Positions 16,260 through 27,214 are shown, numbered from the stretch's first letter. The stretch: DNA of 64,000 nt from Ensifer adhaerens (GCF_000697965.2 NZ_CP015882.1:62001-126000), one strand, 5' to 3'. Numbers and translations are program-made. Notes: generated by a model from the letters alone, not told the origin.

Positions 16260-17048
16260 ATGCAGGATGCGAAAGCGAATGATGGAATGAGCCTGCCTGC
16301 CGCACTTGAGGTGTCGGCGGTAGGTCATTGCTTCGGAAACAAGCAGGTTCTGTCTGACATTTCCTTTTCCATTGCGCCTGGCCACTTCACCGTCCTGCTC
16401 GGCCTCAACGGGGCCGGCAAGACCACGCTGTTTTCGTTGATCAGCCACCTTTACAACTCGCGCCAAGGAACGATCCACATTTTCGGCAACGACATCAGCC
16501 GGGCCCCGGGAGAGGCATTGCGCCGCCTCGGCATCGTGTTTCAGGCGCGGACATTGGACCTCGACCTCAGCGTCTATCAGAACCTTTCTTACCATGCCTC
16601 TTTGCACGGCATCGGTCATGCTGAGGCGCTGGAACGGATCAGGACATTGCTTGCTGGGGTCAATATGATCGACCGGCTCTACGATAAGGCGCGCAGCCTT
16701 TCCGGCGGACAAATGCGGCGCATCGAAATTGCCCGGGCCCTGTTGCATCGCCCACCACTGCTGCTGCTCGACGAGGCGACCGTGGGGCTGGACATACAGT
16801 CGCGTGCGGAGATCCTTGCCACGATCCGCGATCTAGTGGTCACCGATGGCATCAGCGTTTTCTGGGCAACCCACCTGATCGACGAGGTCGAGAGTAACGA
16901 TCATGTGGTCGTCCTCGACAAGGGCAGGGTGCTGGCGCAGGGCAGGGTCTCAGATGTGGTGCGTTCGGTTGCTTCGGATAACATTCAGCAGGCGTTCGCA
17001 TCCTTGACGGGGTTGGTGTCTGGTTTACCTGAAGGTGCCTGCCTATGA
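16260..17048 (+). CDS. ABC transporter ATP-binding protein, PQQ/lut system
   Basis: 262 aa. Walker A LNGAGKTTL, Q-loop FQARTLDLDL, signature LSGGQMRRIEIARAL, Walker B LLLLDEATVGLD and the switch His in FWATHLIDE. This is the ABC-2 (DrrA/NodI-like) class that pairs with the ABC-2 permease encoded next. ATG 16260 with GGTGGAGG upstream is preferred to GTG 16236. Its stop overlaps the permease start (ATGA). In the lut cluster the corresponding proteins are LutE and LutF. Confidence 0.88.
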   Translation: MQDAKANDGMSLPAALEVSAVGHCFGNKQVLSDISFSIAPGHFTVLLGLNGAGKTTLFSLISHLYNSRQGTIHIFGNDISRAPGEALRRLGIVFQARTLDLDLSVYQNLSYHASLHGIGHAEALERIRTLLAGVNMIDRLYDKARSLSGGQMRRIEIARALLHRPPLLLLDEATVGLDIQSRAEILATIRDLVVTDGISVFWATHLIDEVESNDHVVVLDKGRVLAQGRVSDVVRSVASDNIQQAFASLTGLVSGLPEGACL

Positions 17049-17917
17049 CCCAGCAGACGGTTCAACGCGCTGTTCCAACCGAGTTGGCCTCGGCACGCCG
17101 GTTCAATATTTCTCAGTATGCCATTTGCTTGAAAGGCATCCTTTATCGAGAGGGCCTCCGTTTTCTTAACCAGCGTGAGCGCTTCATATCGTCGCTCGTC
17201 CGTCCGCTCCTATGGCTGTTCGTTTTCGCCGCTGGTTTCCGTCAGGTCCTGGGCGTCTCGATCATTCCGCCTTACAAGACCTACGTGCTCTACGAGGTCT
17301 ATATCACTCCAGGCCTGTGCGGCATGATCCTCTTGTTCAGCGGTATGCAGTCCTCACTTTCGATGGTCTATGATCGGGAGATGGGAAACATGCGTACGCT
17401 GTTGGTCAGTCCATTCCCACGCTGGTTCCTGCTCGTTTCCAAGCTGCTCGCCGGTGTGACGGTATCGATTATGCAGGTCTACGCCTTTCTGGTCATTGCC
17501 TTGTTCTGGGGCGTCAAGCCACCGTGGGCCGGCTATCTTCTGATCCTTCCCGCATTGTTCCTCTCGGGGATGATGCTGTGCTCGCTCGGGATGCTTTTGT
17601 CGTCAATGATTAAGCAATTGGAGAATTTCGCGGGCATCATGAATTTCGTGATCTTTCCAATGTATTTTGCCTCTCCCGCGCTCTATCCGCTCTGGCGCAT
17701 CCAGGAATCCAGTCCCCTTCTCCACAAAATCTGCCTTGCAAATCCGTTTACCTATGCGGTCGAACTGATCCGCTTTGCTCTCTACGGACAGATTGCCTGG
17801 GGAGCACTGATGATCGTGATTGCGTTCACCGCACTGTTCCTGGGCGGTGCGATCCTCGCCTACAATCCATCAAACGGCTTGCTCCGGCGCCGGCAGATCC
17901 CAGGAGGAAATGCATGA
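17045..17917 (+). CDS. ABC-2-type permease, PQQ/lut system
   Basis: 290 aa with about six membrane segments and the ABC2_membrane pattern (GMILLFSGMQSSLSMVYDRE, MRTLLVSPFPRWFLL, FPMYFASPALYPLW). It belongs to the alcohol-oxidation-associated permease group. The ABC-2 architecture is more usual for exporters, yet the operon also encodes a periplasmic binding protein, so transport direction is not settled by sequence. Overlaps the ATPase and the next gene by 4 bp each, an unbroken coupled operon. Confidence 0.87.
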   Translation: MTQQTVQRAVPTELASARRFNISQYAICLKGILYREGLRFLNQRERFISSLVRPLLWLFVFAAGFRQVLGVSIIPPYKTYVLYEVYITPGLCGMILLFSGMQSSLSMVYDREMGNMRTLLVSPFPRWFLLVSKLLAGVTVSIMQVYAFLVIALFWGVKPPWAGYLLILPALFLSGMMLCSLGMLLSSMIKQLENFAGIMNFVIFPMYFASPALYPLWRIQESSPLLHKICLANPFTYAVELIRFALYGQIAWGALMIVIAFTALFLGGAILAYNPSNGLLRRRQIPGGNA

Positions 17918-18543
17918 TGCGGTGGCCGTCGCTGATATTCCTGTCCGTCGTGCTCGCTGCTAGCCTTGCATGGCCGGCCTTGGCAGCCCAAGGCGACGAC
18001 CCGGACTGGCCATGCATTCAGCGCAAGGTTCCGCAACTTTCGCTCGTCCAGGTGTGGAATGGCGCGGAACTGCGGCCGGCGACCGTCGAGTGGTCCAAAG
18101 ATGCCACCATTTCAGCTTTGGTAGTGGAACTGTCGGCCCGCCGCGTGCCACTGCAAGAGGCCCAACAAAAGATCAGGGGTTACGCGCAAGGCCTGCCGGT
18201 GGGCGAAAGGGAGCAGCGCCTGACCATGCTCGTTCAGGGGCTCTTCGATCATATGAACCAGGAGCGCTCAGAGGTTATTTCCGGCATTGCACGCTACGCC
18301 CGCGGCCAGAGGGACATGGCTGCACGCCTACGCCGGGAGGCTTCCGCCGTGGATGCGTTGCGGGTCAAACCGGGTGCTGACCTCAACGAGCTTGCACTGC
18401 GCAATGATCGGCTAGTGCTCCAGACGCGCATTTTTCAGGAGCGCGCGCAATCGTTGAGCTTTGTCTGCGAAGTACCGACACTGATTGAGCAACGCTTGTA
18501 TGCTCTTACCAAGACGATTGCGCAAACTCTGGGAGCCAGATGA
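17914..18543 (+). CDS. Exported hypothetical protein of the lut-like operon
   Basis: 209 aa with a signal peptide (about residues 1-25, cleavage near ALAAQG) and a helix-rich periplasmic body. Two cysteines are conserved-looking: DWPCIQRKVP near the N-terminus and LSFVCEVPT near the C-terminus, which could form a disulfide. Position after the permease equals that of the exported protein LutG in methylotroph clusters. Function unknown. ATG overlaps the permease stop. Confidence 0.75.
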   Translation: MMRWPSLIFLSVVLAASLAWPALAAQGDDPDWPCIQRKVPQLSLVQVWNGAELRPATVEWSKDATISALVVELSARRVPLQEAQQKIRGYAQGLPVGEREQRLTMLVQGLFDHMNQERSEVISGIARYARGQRDMAARLRREASAVDALRVKPGADLNELALRNDRLVLQTRIFQERAQSLSFVCEVPTLIEQRLYALTKTIAQTLGAR

Positions 18544-18670
18544 GCCCAGCGGTAGAATAATTGACGCCCGTCTGCCGCACGCGTATTCTTCTTGTCGGCT
18601 TTCCCCGGTTGTGCCAGGCACGTCAGTCACCCTTGCTTCTGTGCGCGTTCGCGCGAGGAAAGGTGCGGAA

Positions 18671-18880
18671 TTGAACCTCGTCGATCTCGTCCTGACCGTG
18701 TGCGTGCTGGCCAACCCCGCCAATTGCCGTACGGAACACCTGTATTTCGAGAGCCGCGGCTCATTAGTCCAGTGCATGGCGTTGGCGCCGGCTGAGATCG
18801 CGAAATGGTCCGAGGGCCATCCGGCGCTGAAGGTCGTGCGATGGACGTGTTTGTTTCCCGGCAAGGATCAGGAGATTTGA
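18671..18880 (+). CDS. Small conserved hypothetical protein
   Basis: 69 aa from TTG 18671, which has GAGGAAAGG 7 bp upstream; GTG 18641 is an in-frame alternative. The sequence has four cysteines (VCVLANPANCRTEHLYFE, SLVQCMAL, VVRWTCLFPG) in a short hydrophobic-start protein. Such compact Cys/Trp-containing proteins recur in rhizobial genomes without known role. Start and reality are moderately supported. Confidence 0.5.
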   Translation: MNLVDLVLTVCVLANPANCRTEHLYFESRGSLVQCMALAPAEIAKWSEGHPALKVVRWTCLFPGKDQEI

Positions 18881-18886
18881 CGTCGC

Positions 18887-18928
18887 TACAGCGCGGCGCC
18901 TGAAATGTGACGTGTAAATGACGCTGTA
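18887..18928. repeat. Rhizobial-type intergenic inverted repeat
   Basis: TACAGCG (18887-18893) and CGCTGTA (18922-18928) are perfect inverted 7-bp arms, followed by a stretch (18935-18978) with CCGGAATCGGACCGG. This layout resembles the common intergenic palindromic elements of Sinorhizobium genomes. It could end transcription of the lut-like operon ahead of the next ABC operon. Confidence 0.4.
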
Positions 18929-19010
18929 ACGTTCTAGATTTGTTGCATCATGTTCTCCCGGAATCGGACCGGATTTGAGGTGCAGTGGCGAAACCTTGGG
19001 AGGTGGTAAC

Positions 19011-20003
19011 ATGAAGATGTCGCGGCGCGCGATTTGCCTGACGGTTTTGCTGGCTGCTGCAAATCCTCTCGCCTTGCCTGTCTTGGCAAACCCATCCGTA
19101 GCAAAGATACGGGTCGGTGTTCTGAAGTTCGGAACGGTGAACTGGGAGCTAGACACCATCAAGCACAATAAATTCGATGCGGCCAACGGCATCGACGTGG
19201 AAGTCGTCTATTTTGCTGGCGAGGACGCCACAAACGTGGCTATTCTGGCAGGCGACCTCGACATCATCGTTTCCGACTGGCTGTGGGTGTCGCGCCAGCG
19301 TTCGTTGGGCGAGGATCTGACGCTTGCACCTTACTCGACCGCGGTTGGCGCCATCATGGTCAAGGAGGACGCACCAATTCGAGGCATTCCCGACCTCGTC
19401 GGGAAGAAAATTGGCGTGGTCGGCGGTTCGCTCGATAAGAGTTGGCTTCTGATCCAGGGTCTCGCCCGGCGTGACAACGGTATTGATTTGACCAAAGATA
19501 GCGAGATTGTCTTTGGCGCGCCGCCACTGTTGTCAGAAAAGGCTGTTTCGGGTGAACTCGATGCGGTCCTGAATTTCTGGCATTTCTGCGCACGGCTCGA
19601 GGCAAGCGGCTTCCGGCGCCTCATTGGTGCCGAGGACGCAACCGAGGCGCTCGGGGCATCGGGGCCCGTCTCGGCGCTAGGTTACGTTTTTCACGACAAA
19701 TGGGCTAACGAAAATCCGGACGTGGCAATGAGCTTTGTCAAGGCAAGTGCGGCGGCCAAGAAACTTCTCGCTCAATCCGACGCCGAATGGCAGCGCTTGG
19801 CACCTCTGGTGCGAGCTGAGGGCAGGGAACTTGAGGTGCTGCGGGAGCGCTATCGCGAAGGCATTCCAAACCGGCCTGTCGCCGACGAGGAACGTGATGC
19901 CGCCAAGCTTTACGAAATCCTTGCAGACATGGGCGGCGAGAAACTCGTCGGTGAGGCGCGGCAGATGGCTCCGGGAACGTTTTGGGCTGCATTGAAGACA
20001 TGA
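19011..20003 (+). CDS. NitT/TauT-type ABC transporter substrate-binding protein
   Basis: 330 aa with a signal peptide (MKMSRRAICLTVLLAAANPL to about residue 28). Type II binding fold of the SsuA/TauA/NMT1 kind: VGVLKFGTVNWELDTIK, GDLDIIVSDWLWVSRQRS, IRGIPDLVGKKIGVVGG. First gene of a three-gene importer whose products overlap by a few bp. Its location between the lut-like operon and xoxF suggests a cofactor or substrate needed for methanol oxidation. Strong GGGAGGTGG before ATG 19011. Confidence 0.85.
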   Translation: MKMSRRAICLTVLLAAANPLALPVLANPSVAKIRVGVLKFGTVNWELDTIKHNKFDAANGIDVEVVYFAGEDATNVAILAGDLDIIVSDWLWVSRQRSLGEDLTLAPYSTAVGAIMVKEDAPIRGIPDLVGKKIGVVGGSLDKSWLLIQGLARRDNGIDLTKDSEIVFGAPPLLSEKAVSGELDAVLNFWHFCARLEASGFRRLIGAEDATEALGASGPVSALGYVFHDKWANENPDVAMSFVKASAAAKKLLAQSDAEWQRLAPLVRAEGRELEVLRERYREGIPNRPVADEERDAAKLYEILADMGGEKLVGEARQMAPGTFWAALKT

Positions 20004-20827
20004 CAGCAGAATTCGGATCGGAAAAAAGCGGACCTGCAAGCCGGCACACGCGCGCTCTCTCTCGCGGGATTGGCGCCGCGTTGCCGGTGGCGACGGCCTT
20101 GGCGTCACTGTTCGGGCTATGTTTGCTCTGGGGTCTGGCAGCTGGGTTCTGGCCGAGCCGTGCTTTTCCGCCGCCGATCGAGGTCTGGCGGGTGCTTCTC
20201 AAGGAGGCAGAGAGCGGTGAGCTTGGCTATCATCTGGCGATGACGCTCTGGCGGGTCGCGGCTGCTTATCTTGTTGCCATGGTCGTGGGATCGGTGATCG
20301 GCGTCATCCTCGGCAAGTATCGGCGGGCGGATTCCTTCTTCAATCCGTGGCTTGTGCTCTTTCTCAATCTTCCGGCCCTGGTCGTTATCGTTCTCGCATA
20401 CATCTGGTTCGGCCTGACGGAGGCGGCCGCGATCGGCGCCGTTGCGATCAATAAGATACCCAATGTGATCGTCACCATGCGCGAGGGGGCGATTGCACTC
20501 GATCCGCGTTATGCGGAGATGGCAACCGTCTACCGGCTGGGGCCGGTTGACCACGTCCGCCATATTCTGATGCCGCAGTTGCAGCCCTATTTCGCGGCCG
20601 CCTCGCGTTCCGGCATCGCTCTGATCTGGAAAATCGTACTCGTCGTTGAACTGCTCGGCCGTTCAAACGGCGTCGGCTTCCAGATCTATCTCTACTTCCA
20701 GATATTCGATGTTGCCGCCATCCTTGCATACACCCTGGCCTTCGTGGCTATCATGCTGCTTATCGAACTCATTTTGGTGCAGCCACTTGAACGACATGCA
20801 ACCCGCTGGCGTCGCCGCCCCGCTTAA
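20000..20827 (+). CDS. NitT/TauT-type ABC transporter permease
   Basis: 275 aa, six membrane segments, BPD_transp_1 domain. EAA-like loop EMATVYRLGPVDHVRHILMP contacts the ATPase. ATG overlaps the stop of the binding protein gene (ATGA), so the two are coupled. A longer start at 19982 would overlap more and has no advantage. Confidence 0.87.
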   Translation: MTAEFGSEKSGPASRHTRALSRGIGAALPVATALASLFGLCLLWGLAAGFWPSRAFPPPIEVWRVLLKEAESGELGYHLAMTLWRVAAAYLVAMVVGSVIGVILGKYRRADSFFNPWLVLFLNLPALVVIVLAYIWFGLTEAAAIGAVAINKIPNVIVTMREGAIALDPRYAEMATVYRLGPVDHVRHILMPQLQPYFAAASRSGIALIWKIVLVVELLGRSNGVGFQIYLYFQIFDVAAILAYTLAFVAIMLLIELILVQPLERHATRWRRRPA

Positions 20828-21536
20828 AGTCGATATTCGCGATAAAACGTTCCGATCGGCTGAGGGCGTTTCGATCGTCGCATTGCGCGGACTTTCCTTC
20901 CAGGTGCGGCAGGGTGAGTTTGCATGTCTGCTGGGGCCGTCGGGCTGCGGCAAGACCACGACGTTGCGCATCCTCCTGGGTCTCGACCGGCAATTCTCGG
21001 GCAGCTATCAATTGCCCGAAGGCGGCTCCAACCGCGTCGCTGCTGTCTTTCAGGAGCCGGTGCTTCTCCCCTGGCGGACGGTGGAGCAAAACGTTCGTCT
21101 TGCCCTGCCTGCTCGCGTCAGGGACAGGGACCTGGATCCGCTGTTCGATATCCTAGGGCTCTCCCCGATGCGGTCACTCTATCCTTCGGAACTTTCGCTT
21201 GGCCTTGCGCGTCGCGCCGCCCTTGCGCGAGCCTTCGCCACGGAGCCCGCTATCCTTTTGCTGGATGAGCCCTTCACTTCGCTCGACGAACGAACCGCCG
21301 AAAGATTGCGCCATCTTTTGATGACTGTGTGGGCAGCCAGACCCACCACCGCCTTGATGGTGACCCACAATCTGCGCGAGGCCCTTCTGCTTGCGGATCG
21401 CATCATCGTGTTGTCACCACGCCCGGCGCAAGTGCTGGGCATCTTCGACGTGGGGCTCTCACGCCCTTTGCGTGACGCGCCGGCGCTCGACAATCTCATT
21501 TCGGATTTTCACAAGACGTTTCCAGACGCGGTATGA
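20796..21536 (+). CDS. NitT/TauT-type ABC transporter ATP-binding protein
   Basis: 246 aa. Walker A GPSGCGKTT, Q-loop FQEPVLLPWRTVEQN (typical of SsuB/TauB), Walker B ILLLDEPFTSLD, switch His MVTHNLREA. The signature is SELSLGLARRAALARA, which departs from LSGGQ at two places but is still a common variant. Start ATG 20796 overlaps the permease by 32 bp; no strong ribosome site is seen, so coupling is likely. Confidence 0.86.
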   Translation: MQPAGVAAPLKVDIRDKTFRSAEGVSIVALRGLSFQVRQGEFACLLGPSGCGKTTTLRILLGLDRQFSGSYQLPEGGSNRVAAVFQEPVLLPWRTVEQNVRLALPARVRDRDLDPLFDILGLSPMRSLYPSELSLGLARRAALARAFATEPAILLLDEPFTSLDERTAERLRHLLMTVWAARPTTALMVTHNLREALLLADRIIVLSPRPAQVLGIFDVGLSRPLRDAPALDNLISDFHKTFPDAV

Positions 21537-21594
21537 ACGCTCCATACCACGCAACCATCTCCTCTGATTAAAGGGCGGCTCTTGTTTTCGAAGA

Positions 21595-21939
21595 TCAGAA
21601 GCACCGCACCTCTGCTTCGGCCTGAGCGCGGCTCAGTTCGGCGACGGCGGATTTCGCCGGCGCGCTCTGTCGAAACAAAGCCCCTCTTTCGCCTGTCTGA
21701 AAACCGAGGCTTCTGAACGTCTCAGCTGCCTCATAGCGCTCGTAGGGCAGGATCGAGGCTATAACGTCGATGGAGCAAGAGCAGTTCTCGAGCGCTGTTC
21801 GTGTCTCTCCGTTGGCTTTCATGCAGCCGTACACATAGTCGACGACCGCGACCGTCGGATACCCGCCCGCTGCCGACGCCATCGCAGCAGAGGTGATCAC
21901 GGCGACGAAGGCGATCACGTCTAGGTTACCAGTGGCCAT
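21595..21939 (-). CDS. Small exported Cys-containing hypothetical protein, divergent from xoxF
   Basis: 114 aa with a signal peptide (about residues 1-24, cut near ASAAGG). The mature part has YGCMKANGET, ENCSCSID and a final RCF, giving four cysteines and a helix-rich body. ATG 21939 has CCGGAGA upstream. It sits between the convergent ABC operon and the divergent xoxF gene and shares the 430-bp promoter region with xoxF, so co-regulation is plausible. No function can be named. Confidence 0.7.
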   Translation of the reverse strand: MATGNLDVIAFVAVITSAAMASAAGGYPTVAVVDYVYGCMKANGETRTALENCSCSIDVIASILPYERYEAAETFRSLGFQTGERGALFRQSAPAKSAVAELSRAQAEAEVRCF

Positions 21940-22368
21940 AAAATCTCCGGTCGGCGTTGATACATTGGCCGGGAGCCAACTTAATCAGGTAGAAGTATTG
22001 TAATACTACAGTAATCAGTCGATACATACAAATGTAGTAACTCGATGTACCAGTAAATAATATGCTGCGCAGCAGCATTCTTCCTTGTTGCAGCGCACGC
22101 GGTCCGTTGCATTTAATCTTGCGTTAGTAGGTCTGATCGCCTATTCTTCCGTTAGTTTCCGGCTTCAAGCCTGGTCTCTTGGGAGCGGGGTCTCGTTGGT
22201 CAAGAGGATGGGCAATAACGGTGCCCTCTGCCCATCCAAATGAACCCGTGACGCTGAAGCAAGCACATATCCCACGACTAACATGACACAGCTTGGGCTG
22301 CCCTATATGGTCTCCCGGGGAGCGTAACAATGTACCTCGGGTCCATGTCGACATCGGGAGGAATCCGC
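21940..22368. promoter_or_regulatory. xoxF upstream / divergent regulatory region
   Basis: 429 bp without a gene. It contains AGTATTGTAATACT (21994-22007; 6-bp arms, 2-bp spacer) and the 12-bp palindrome TGCTGCGCAGCA (22063-22074). Base composition drops to AT-rich around 21980-22065, unlike the neighbours. Either palindrome could bind the regulator of the methanol genes; no regulator gene is adjacent. Confidence 0.45.
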
Positions 22369-24273
22369 ATGCGCATACTCGGAAAATTCCTATGTTTGCC
22401 GCTGACCGCCGCTGGAGTTCTGTCAGCGACCCTTGTCGGAAATGCCTTCGCCAATGAGGAATTGACGGCCCTTTCGGCCGACGCGAAGAACTGGGCGATG
22501 CCGACGGGCGATTATGCCAATCATCGCTATTCCAAACTCAATCAGATCACCAAGGACAATGTGAAGGATCTCCAGGTTAAATGGACCTTCTCGACGGGCG
22601 TGCTGCGTGGTCATGAGGGCGGACCGCTGGTGATCGGCGACGTCATGTACGTCCACACGCCGTTTCCCAATAACGTCTATGCCCTTGATCTCAACAACGA
22701 CGGCAAGATCCTTTGGAAATACGAGCCAAGGCAGGATCCGAACGTCATCGGCATCATGTGCTGCGACACTGTTAATCGTGGCGTCGCCTATGGGGATGGA
22801 AAGATAATCCTGAACCAGGCGGACACGACCGTCGTTGCCCTCGACGCCAAGACCGGTAAGGTCGTCTGGTCTGTTAAGAACGGCGAACACATCGATGGCA
22901 GCAAGGCCGAGTCCAGCACGGGCGCTCCGATGGTCGTCAAGGACAAGGTGCTGATTGGTATATCGGGTGCGGAGTATGGCGTGCGCGGTTGGATGGCGGC
23001 CTACAATCTGAAAGACGGGAAACTTGCCTGGAAGGCCTATTCGACTGGTCCCGACACCGAAATGCTCGTCGATCCGGAAAAGACCACCCATCTTGGCAAA
23101 CCCATCGGACCCGACTCCGGTATAAAGACCTGGGAAGGCGAGGAGTGGAAGACGGGCGGCGGCACCACATGGGGGTGGTACTCCTATGACCCGAAGCTCA
23201 ACTTGATATATTATGGCACAGCTAATCCTGGGAGCTGGAACCCTGTGCAGCGCCCGGGTGACAATCGCTGGTCAATGACCCTGATGGCGCGCGACGTGGA
23301 TACGGGTATGGCCAAGTGGTTCTACCAAATGACCCCGCACGACGAGTGGGACTATGACGGCGTCAACGAGAACATTCTCGTCGACGCGATGCAAATCAAT
23401 GGTCAGCCGCGCGACGTGCTCGTGCATTTCGACCGCAACGGCTTTGCCTACACCCTCGACCGGGCGACGGGAGAGCTTCTGGTTGCCAAGAAATATGATC
23501 CGACGGTCAACTGGGCGACGGAAGTCGTCATGGATCCGGCGAGCGACCAGTATGGCCGGCCGCAGGTCGTGGCGAAATACTCCACCGAACAGAATGGTGA
23601 GGACGTGAATTCGACGGGTGTATGCCCTGCTGCACTCGGCACCAAGGATCAGCAGCCGGCTGCCTATTCACCGAAGACCGGCTTGTTCTATGTGCCGACA
23701 AACCACGTCTGCATGGATTATGAGCCCTACAAGGTCAGCTACACGGCCGGTCAAGCTTATGTCGGCGCGACTGTTTCGATGTATCCGACCCCAGAAAGTC
23801 ACGGCGGCATGGGAAACTTCATTGCCTGGGATGCTGCAAAAGGCGAAATCGTCTGGTCGAAGCCCGAGAAGTTCTCCGTTTGGTCCGGTGCTCTTGTGAC
23901 CGACGGCGACGTAGTCTTCTATGGAACCTTGGAAGGCTACATCGTGGCAGTCAATATGGAAGGCAAGGAACTCTACCGGTTCAAGACGCCATCCGGCATT
24001 ATCGGCAACATCAACACGTATGAACATGGCGGCAAGCAGTATATCGCCGTGCTGTCTGGCGTTGGTGGTTGGGCCGGTATTGGACTGGCTGGCGGGCTGC
24101 TTTCGCCCGAAAACGCCGCCGCGTGGCACGGTGCGGTCGACCAGGGCCGCCAGCAGGGTGATGAAGCCCAAGTTGTCGGAACCGCGGGTCTGGGCGCAGT
24201 CGGTGGTTATGCCGGCCTAGCGGAGTACACGACGCTTGGGGGACAGCTGACCGTCTTCGGTCTTCCAGACTGA
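22369..24273 (+). CDS. xoxF: Lanthanide-dependent PQQ methanol dehydrogenase
   Basis: 634 aa from ATG 22369 (CGGGAGGAATCCGC in front), with a Sec signal ending near NAFANEE. Eight-bladed quinoprotein propeller that oxidises methanol (and formaldehyde) in the periplasm. The vicinal disulfide is in [12 protein letters not shown]. In [10 protein letters not shown] the catalytic D328 is followed by D330; this second Asp is the hallmark of rare-earth-dependent XoxF enzymes, as calcium MxaF enzymes have Ala there. The W-motif repeats and [11 protein letters not shown] region are normal. No mxaF or PQQ synthesis genes are in the window, so PQQ must come from elsewhere. Confidence 0.95.
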   Translation: MRILGKFLCLPLTAAGVLSATLVGNAFANEELTALSADAKNWAMPTGDYANHRYSKLNQITKDNVKDLQVKWTFSTGVLRGHEGGPLVIGDVMYVHTPFPNNVYALDLNNDGKILWKYEPRQDPNVIGIMCCDTVNRGVAYGDGKIILNQADTTVVALDAKTGKVVWSVKNGEHIDGSKAESSTGAPMVVKDKVLIGISGAEYGVRGWMAAYNLKDGKLAWKAYSTGPDTEMLVDPEKTTHLGKPIGPDSGIKTWEGEEWKTGGGTTWGWYSYDPKLNLIYYGTANPGSWNPVQRPGDNRWSMTLMARDVDTGMAKWFYQMTPHDEWDYDGVNENILVDAMQINGQPRDVLVHFDRNGFAYTLDRATGELLVAKKYDPTVNWATEVVMDPASDQYGRPQVVAKYSTEQNGEDVNSTGVCPAALGTKDQQPAAYSPKTGLFYVPTNHVCMDYEPYKVSYTAGQAYVGATVSMYPTPESHGGMGNFIAWDAAKGEIVWSKPEKFSVWSGALVTDGDVVFYGTLEGYIVAVNMEGKELYRFKTPSGIIGNINTYEHGGKQYIAVLSGVGGWAGIGLAGGLLSPENAAAWHGAVDQGRQQGDEAQVVGTAGLGAVGGYAGLAEYTTLGGQLTVFGLPD

Positions 24274-24292
24274 TGGCCTGTTCAAGAATGAT

Positions 24293-24317
24293 GGGGCTGC
24301 GTTTTCGGCGTAGCCCC
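24293..24317 (+). terminator. Hairpin after xoxF
   Basis: GGGGCTGCG (24293-24301) pairs with CGTAGCCCC (24309-24317), one G-T pair, 7-nt loop, followed by ACCAGTTTTCG. It would reduce read-through from abundant xoxF mRNA into xoxG. Confidence 0.5.
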
Positions 24318-24432
24318 ACCAGTTTTCGACCACCGGAATTCCGCCGTCGCAGTCCGCATCCTTCGTCCATGTAAATCCGGAGGGGCCCTTTGGAGCGTCG
24401 CGCTCCAGGTTTCCAAAGCGTGGGGTTTATTG

Positions 24433-24957
24433 ATGGCTTTTCGTATTTCAGTTCTAGCGCTTGGCGCCGTGTTCCACCTCTTAATCCCCGGAAATACCCC
24501 CGCGGCAGACGACATCGAAAAAGCCGCAGCTGTCAAAGAAGAAGACGGGAAACACTTAGATGCTGAGGGAAACCCGACGTTCAAGTTTGAAAACGACGGG
24601 ACGGTCGACTGGTATACGTTCAGCGGATACCGTCGCTATCACTCGGACTGTCATGTCTGCCACGGCCCCGACGGCGTCGGCTCGAGTTATGCCCCTGCCT
24701 TGGCCACCACCATGAAGAACCTGGATTATCCTAATTTCCTCGCAATCGTTGCGGAGGGGCGCAAGAGCGTCGTCGGCGGCAAAGAGGTCGTCATGCCGGG
24801 CTTCGGCAACAATAAGAATGTCTATTGCTACCTCGACGACATCTACGTTTATCTGCGCGCCCGCGCCGTTGGCGCCGCGCCGCGAGGGCGTCCGCCCAAG
24901 AAGGCGGACAAACCCGAAGGGGCGAAGGCCTACGAAGCATCCTGCATGGGTGGATGA
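24433..24957 (+). CDS. xoxG: c-type cytochrome, electron acceptor of XoxF
   Basis: 174 aa with a signal peptide (cut near TPAADD). One haem motif C73-H-V-C76-H77 and a likely axial Met in VVMPGFGNN. The C-terminal part is rich in Pro and Lys (RGRPPKKADKPEGAKAY). In XoxF systems this dedicated cytochrome cL analogue takes electrons from PQQ and passes them to the oxidase chain. It follows xoxF by 160 bp and its stop overlaps the region of the xoxJ start. Confidence 0.88.
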   Translation: MAFRISVLALGAVFHLLIPGNTPAADDIEKAAAVKEEDGKHLDAEGNPTFKFENDGTVDWYTFSGYRRYHSDCHVCHGPDGVGSSYAPALATTMKNLDYPNFLAIVAEGRKSVVGGKEVVMPGFGNNKNVYCYLDDIYVYLRARAVGAAPRGRPPKKADKPEGAKAYEASCMGG

Positions 24958-24958
24958 C

Positions 24959-25831
24959 ATGGCAACCGGCGCCCGTCGAACCTGCAGGGTGGCTCTCATC
25001 TCAATGGCCATGGCCACGTTCATAACGTTGATCCCTTGGCAGGTGCATTCCCAGAGCGCTGGGCTCGGGGCGGCTGGAGAGCTGGTTGATCCGGATAGGC
25101 TGCGGGTCTGCGCCGACCCGTCCAATCTGCCCTTCTCCGACCAGAGCGGCGAGGGGTTCGAGGATAAGCTTGCCAAGATGGTCGCAACCGCGACAGGACG
25201 AAGTGCAGTCGCCTATACTTGGTACCCCTCCATCCCTGGCTTTGTACGCAATACACTCGGCGCCAATCACTGCGACATCATCATGGGGTATGCGCAAGGA
25301 GACGAACTCGTCCAGAATACCAACGCTTATTATCGCTCATCCTACGTGTTGATTTACAGGAAGGATGGCGATCTTACCGGCGTGGAAACGCTGACGGATC
25401 CGAAGCTTGCTGACAAGAGGATTGGCGTCGTCCAGGGAACGCCCCCCACCGCCAACATGGCGGTAGAAAAACTAATGCGGAAGGCGAAGATCTATCCGCT
25501 CATAGTCGACACGCGCATAATGCCGTCGATGGCGGAAGTCATGATACGGGACATGCTTGCAGGCGTGATAGACGCCGCGGCGGTCTGGGGACCCATGGCG
25601 GGCTATTATGCCCGCAAGTCCGGAGCCGATTTGGCGATCGTGCCGCTGACTAAGGAGAAGGGCGGTCAACGCATGATCTATCGGATCACGATGGGTGTGC
25701 GGCCTTCCGACCAGCAATGGAAACGCACGCTCAACGCCTTCATCAAGGACAACCAGGCGGAAATCAACAAGCTGCTGCTGTCCTATGATGTGCCGTTGCT
25801 CGACGAACACGACGAGAGGATCGCCCAGTGA
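24959..25831 (+). CDS. xoxJ: Periplasmic binding-protein-like XoxJ
   Basis: 290 aa from ATG 24959, 1 bp after the xoxG stop. Signal peptide (about residues 1-32), then a type II solute-binding fold: LRVCADPSNLPFSDQSGEGFEDKLA (start LRVCADPSNLPF), HCDIIMGYAQGDEL, KRIGVVQGTPP. MoxJ/XoxJ proteins are always found with xoxF and xoxG and are thought to help maturation or activation of the dehydrogenase; no ABC transporter partner is known for them. Confidence 0.88.
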   Translation: MATGARRTCRVALISMAMATFITLIPWQVHSQSAGLGAAGELVDPDRLRVCADPSNLPFSDQSGEGFEDKLAKMVATATGRSAVAYTWYPSIPGFVRNTLGANHCDIIMGYAQGDELVQNTNAYYRSSYVLIYRKDGDLTGVETLTDPKLADKRIGVVQGTPPTANMAVEKLMRKAKIYPLIVDTRIMPSMAEVMIRDMLAGVIDAAAVWGPMAGYYARKSGADLAIVPLTKEKGGQRMIYRITMGVRPSDQQWKRTLNAFIKDNQAEINKLLLSYDVPLLDEHDERIAQ

Positions 25832-25968
25832 CGGCTCGGGGTGGCGGGAGACGTGGGAACCTGTGGTCATCCGCACACCTGACGACTACCCGTGATACCG
25901 AAGTGCGCTGCGGTTTGTCAGGGTTCGCCCTGACGCACCAGCCTGTGAAGTCAAGGGAGGATGGAGAC

Positions 25969-27096
<1,128 letters not shown>

Positions 27097-27214
27097 GCGC
27101 GGGTTGAGGACCGTTTCCAGACTGCAAATGTACTTTTTGCGCTGCAGCGTGATCTAGCCGGCGGCGCCAACAAGCAGCCGGGCATTGTGCGCCGGCCAGA
27201 AGGAGGAGAAGCCC

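Noticed and set aside
22423..23091. 222-aa minus-strand frame inside xoxF
   Set aside because: Shadow of a strongly conserved quinoprotein gene.
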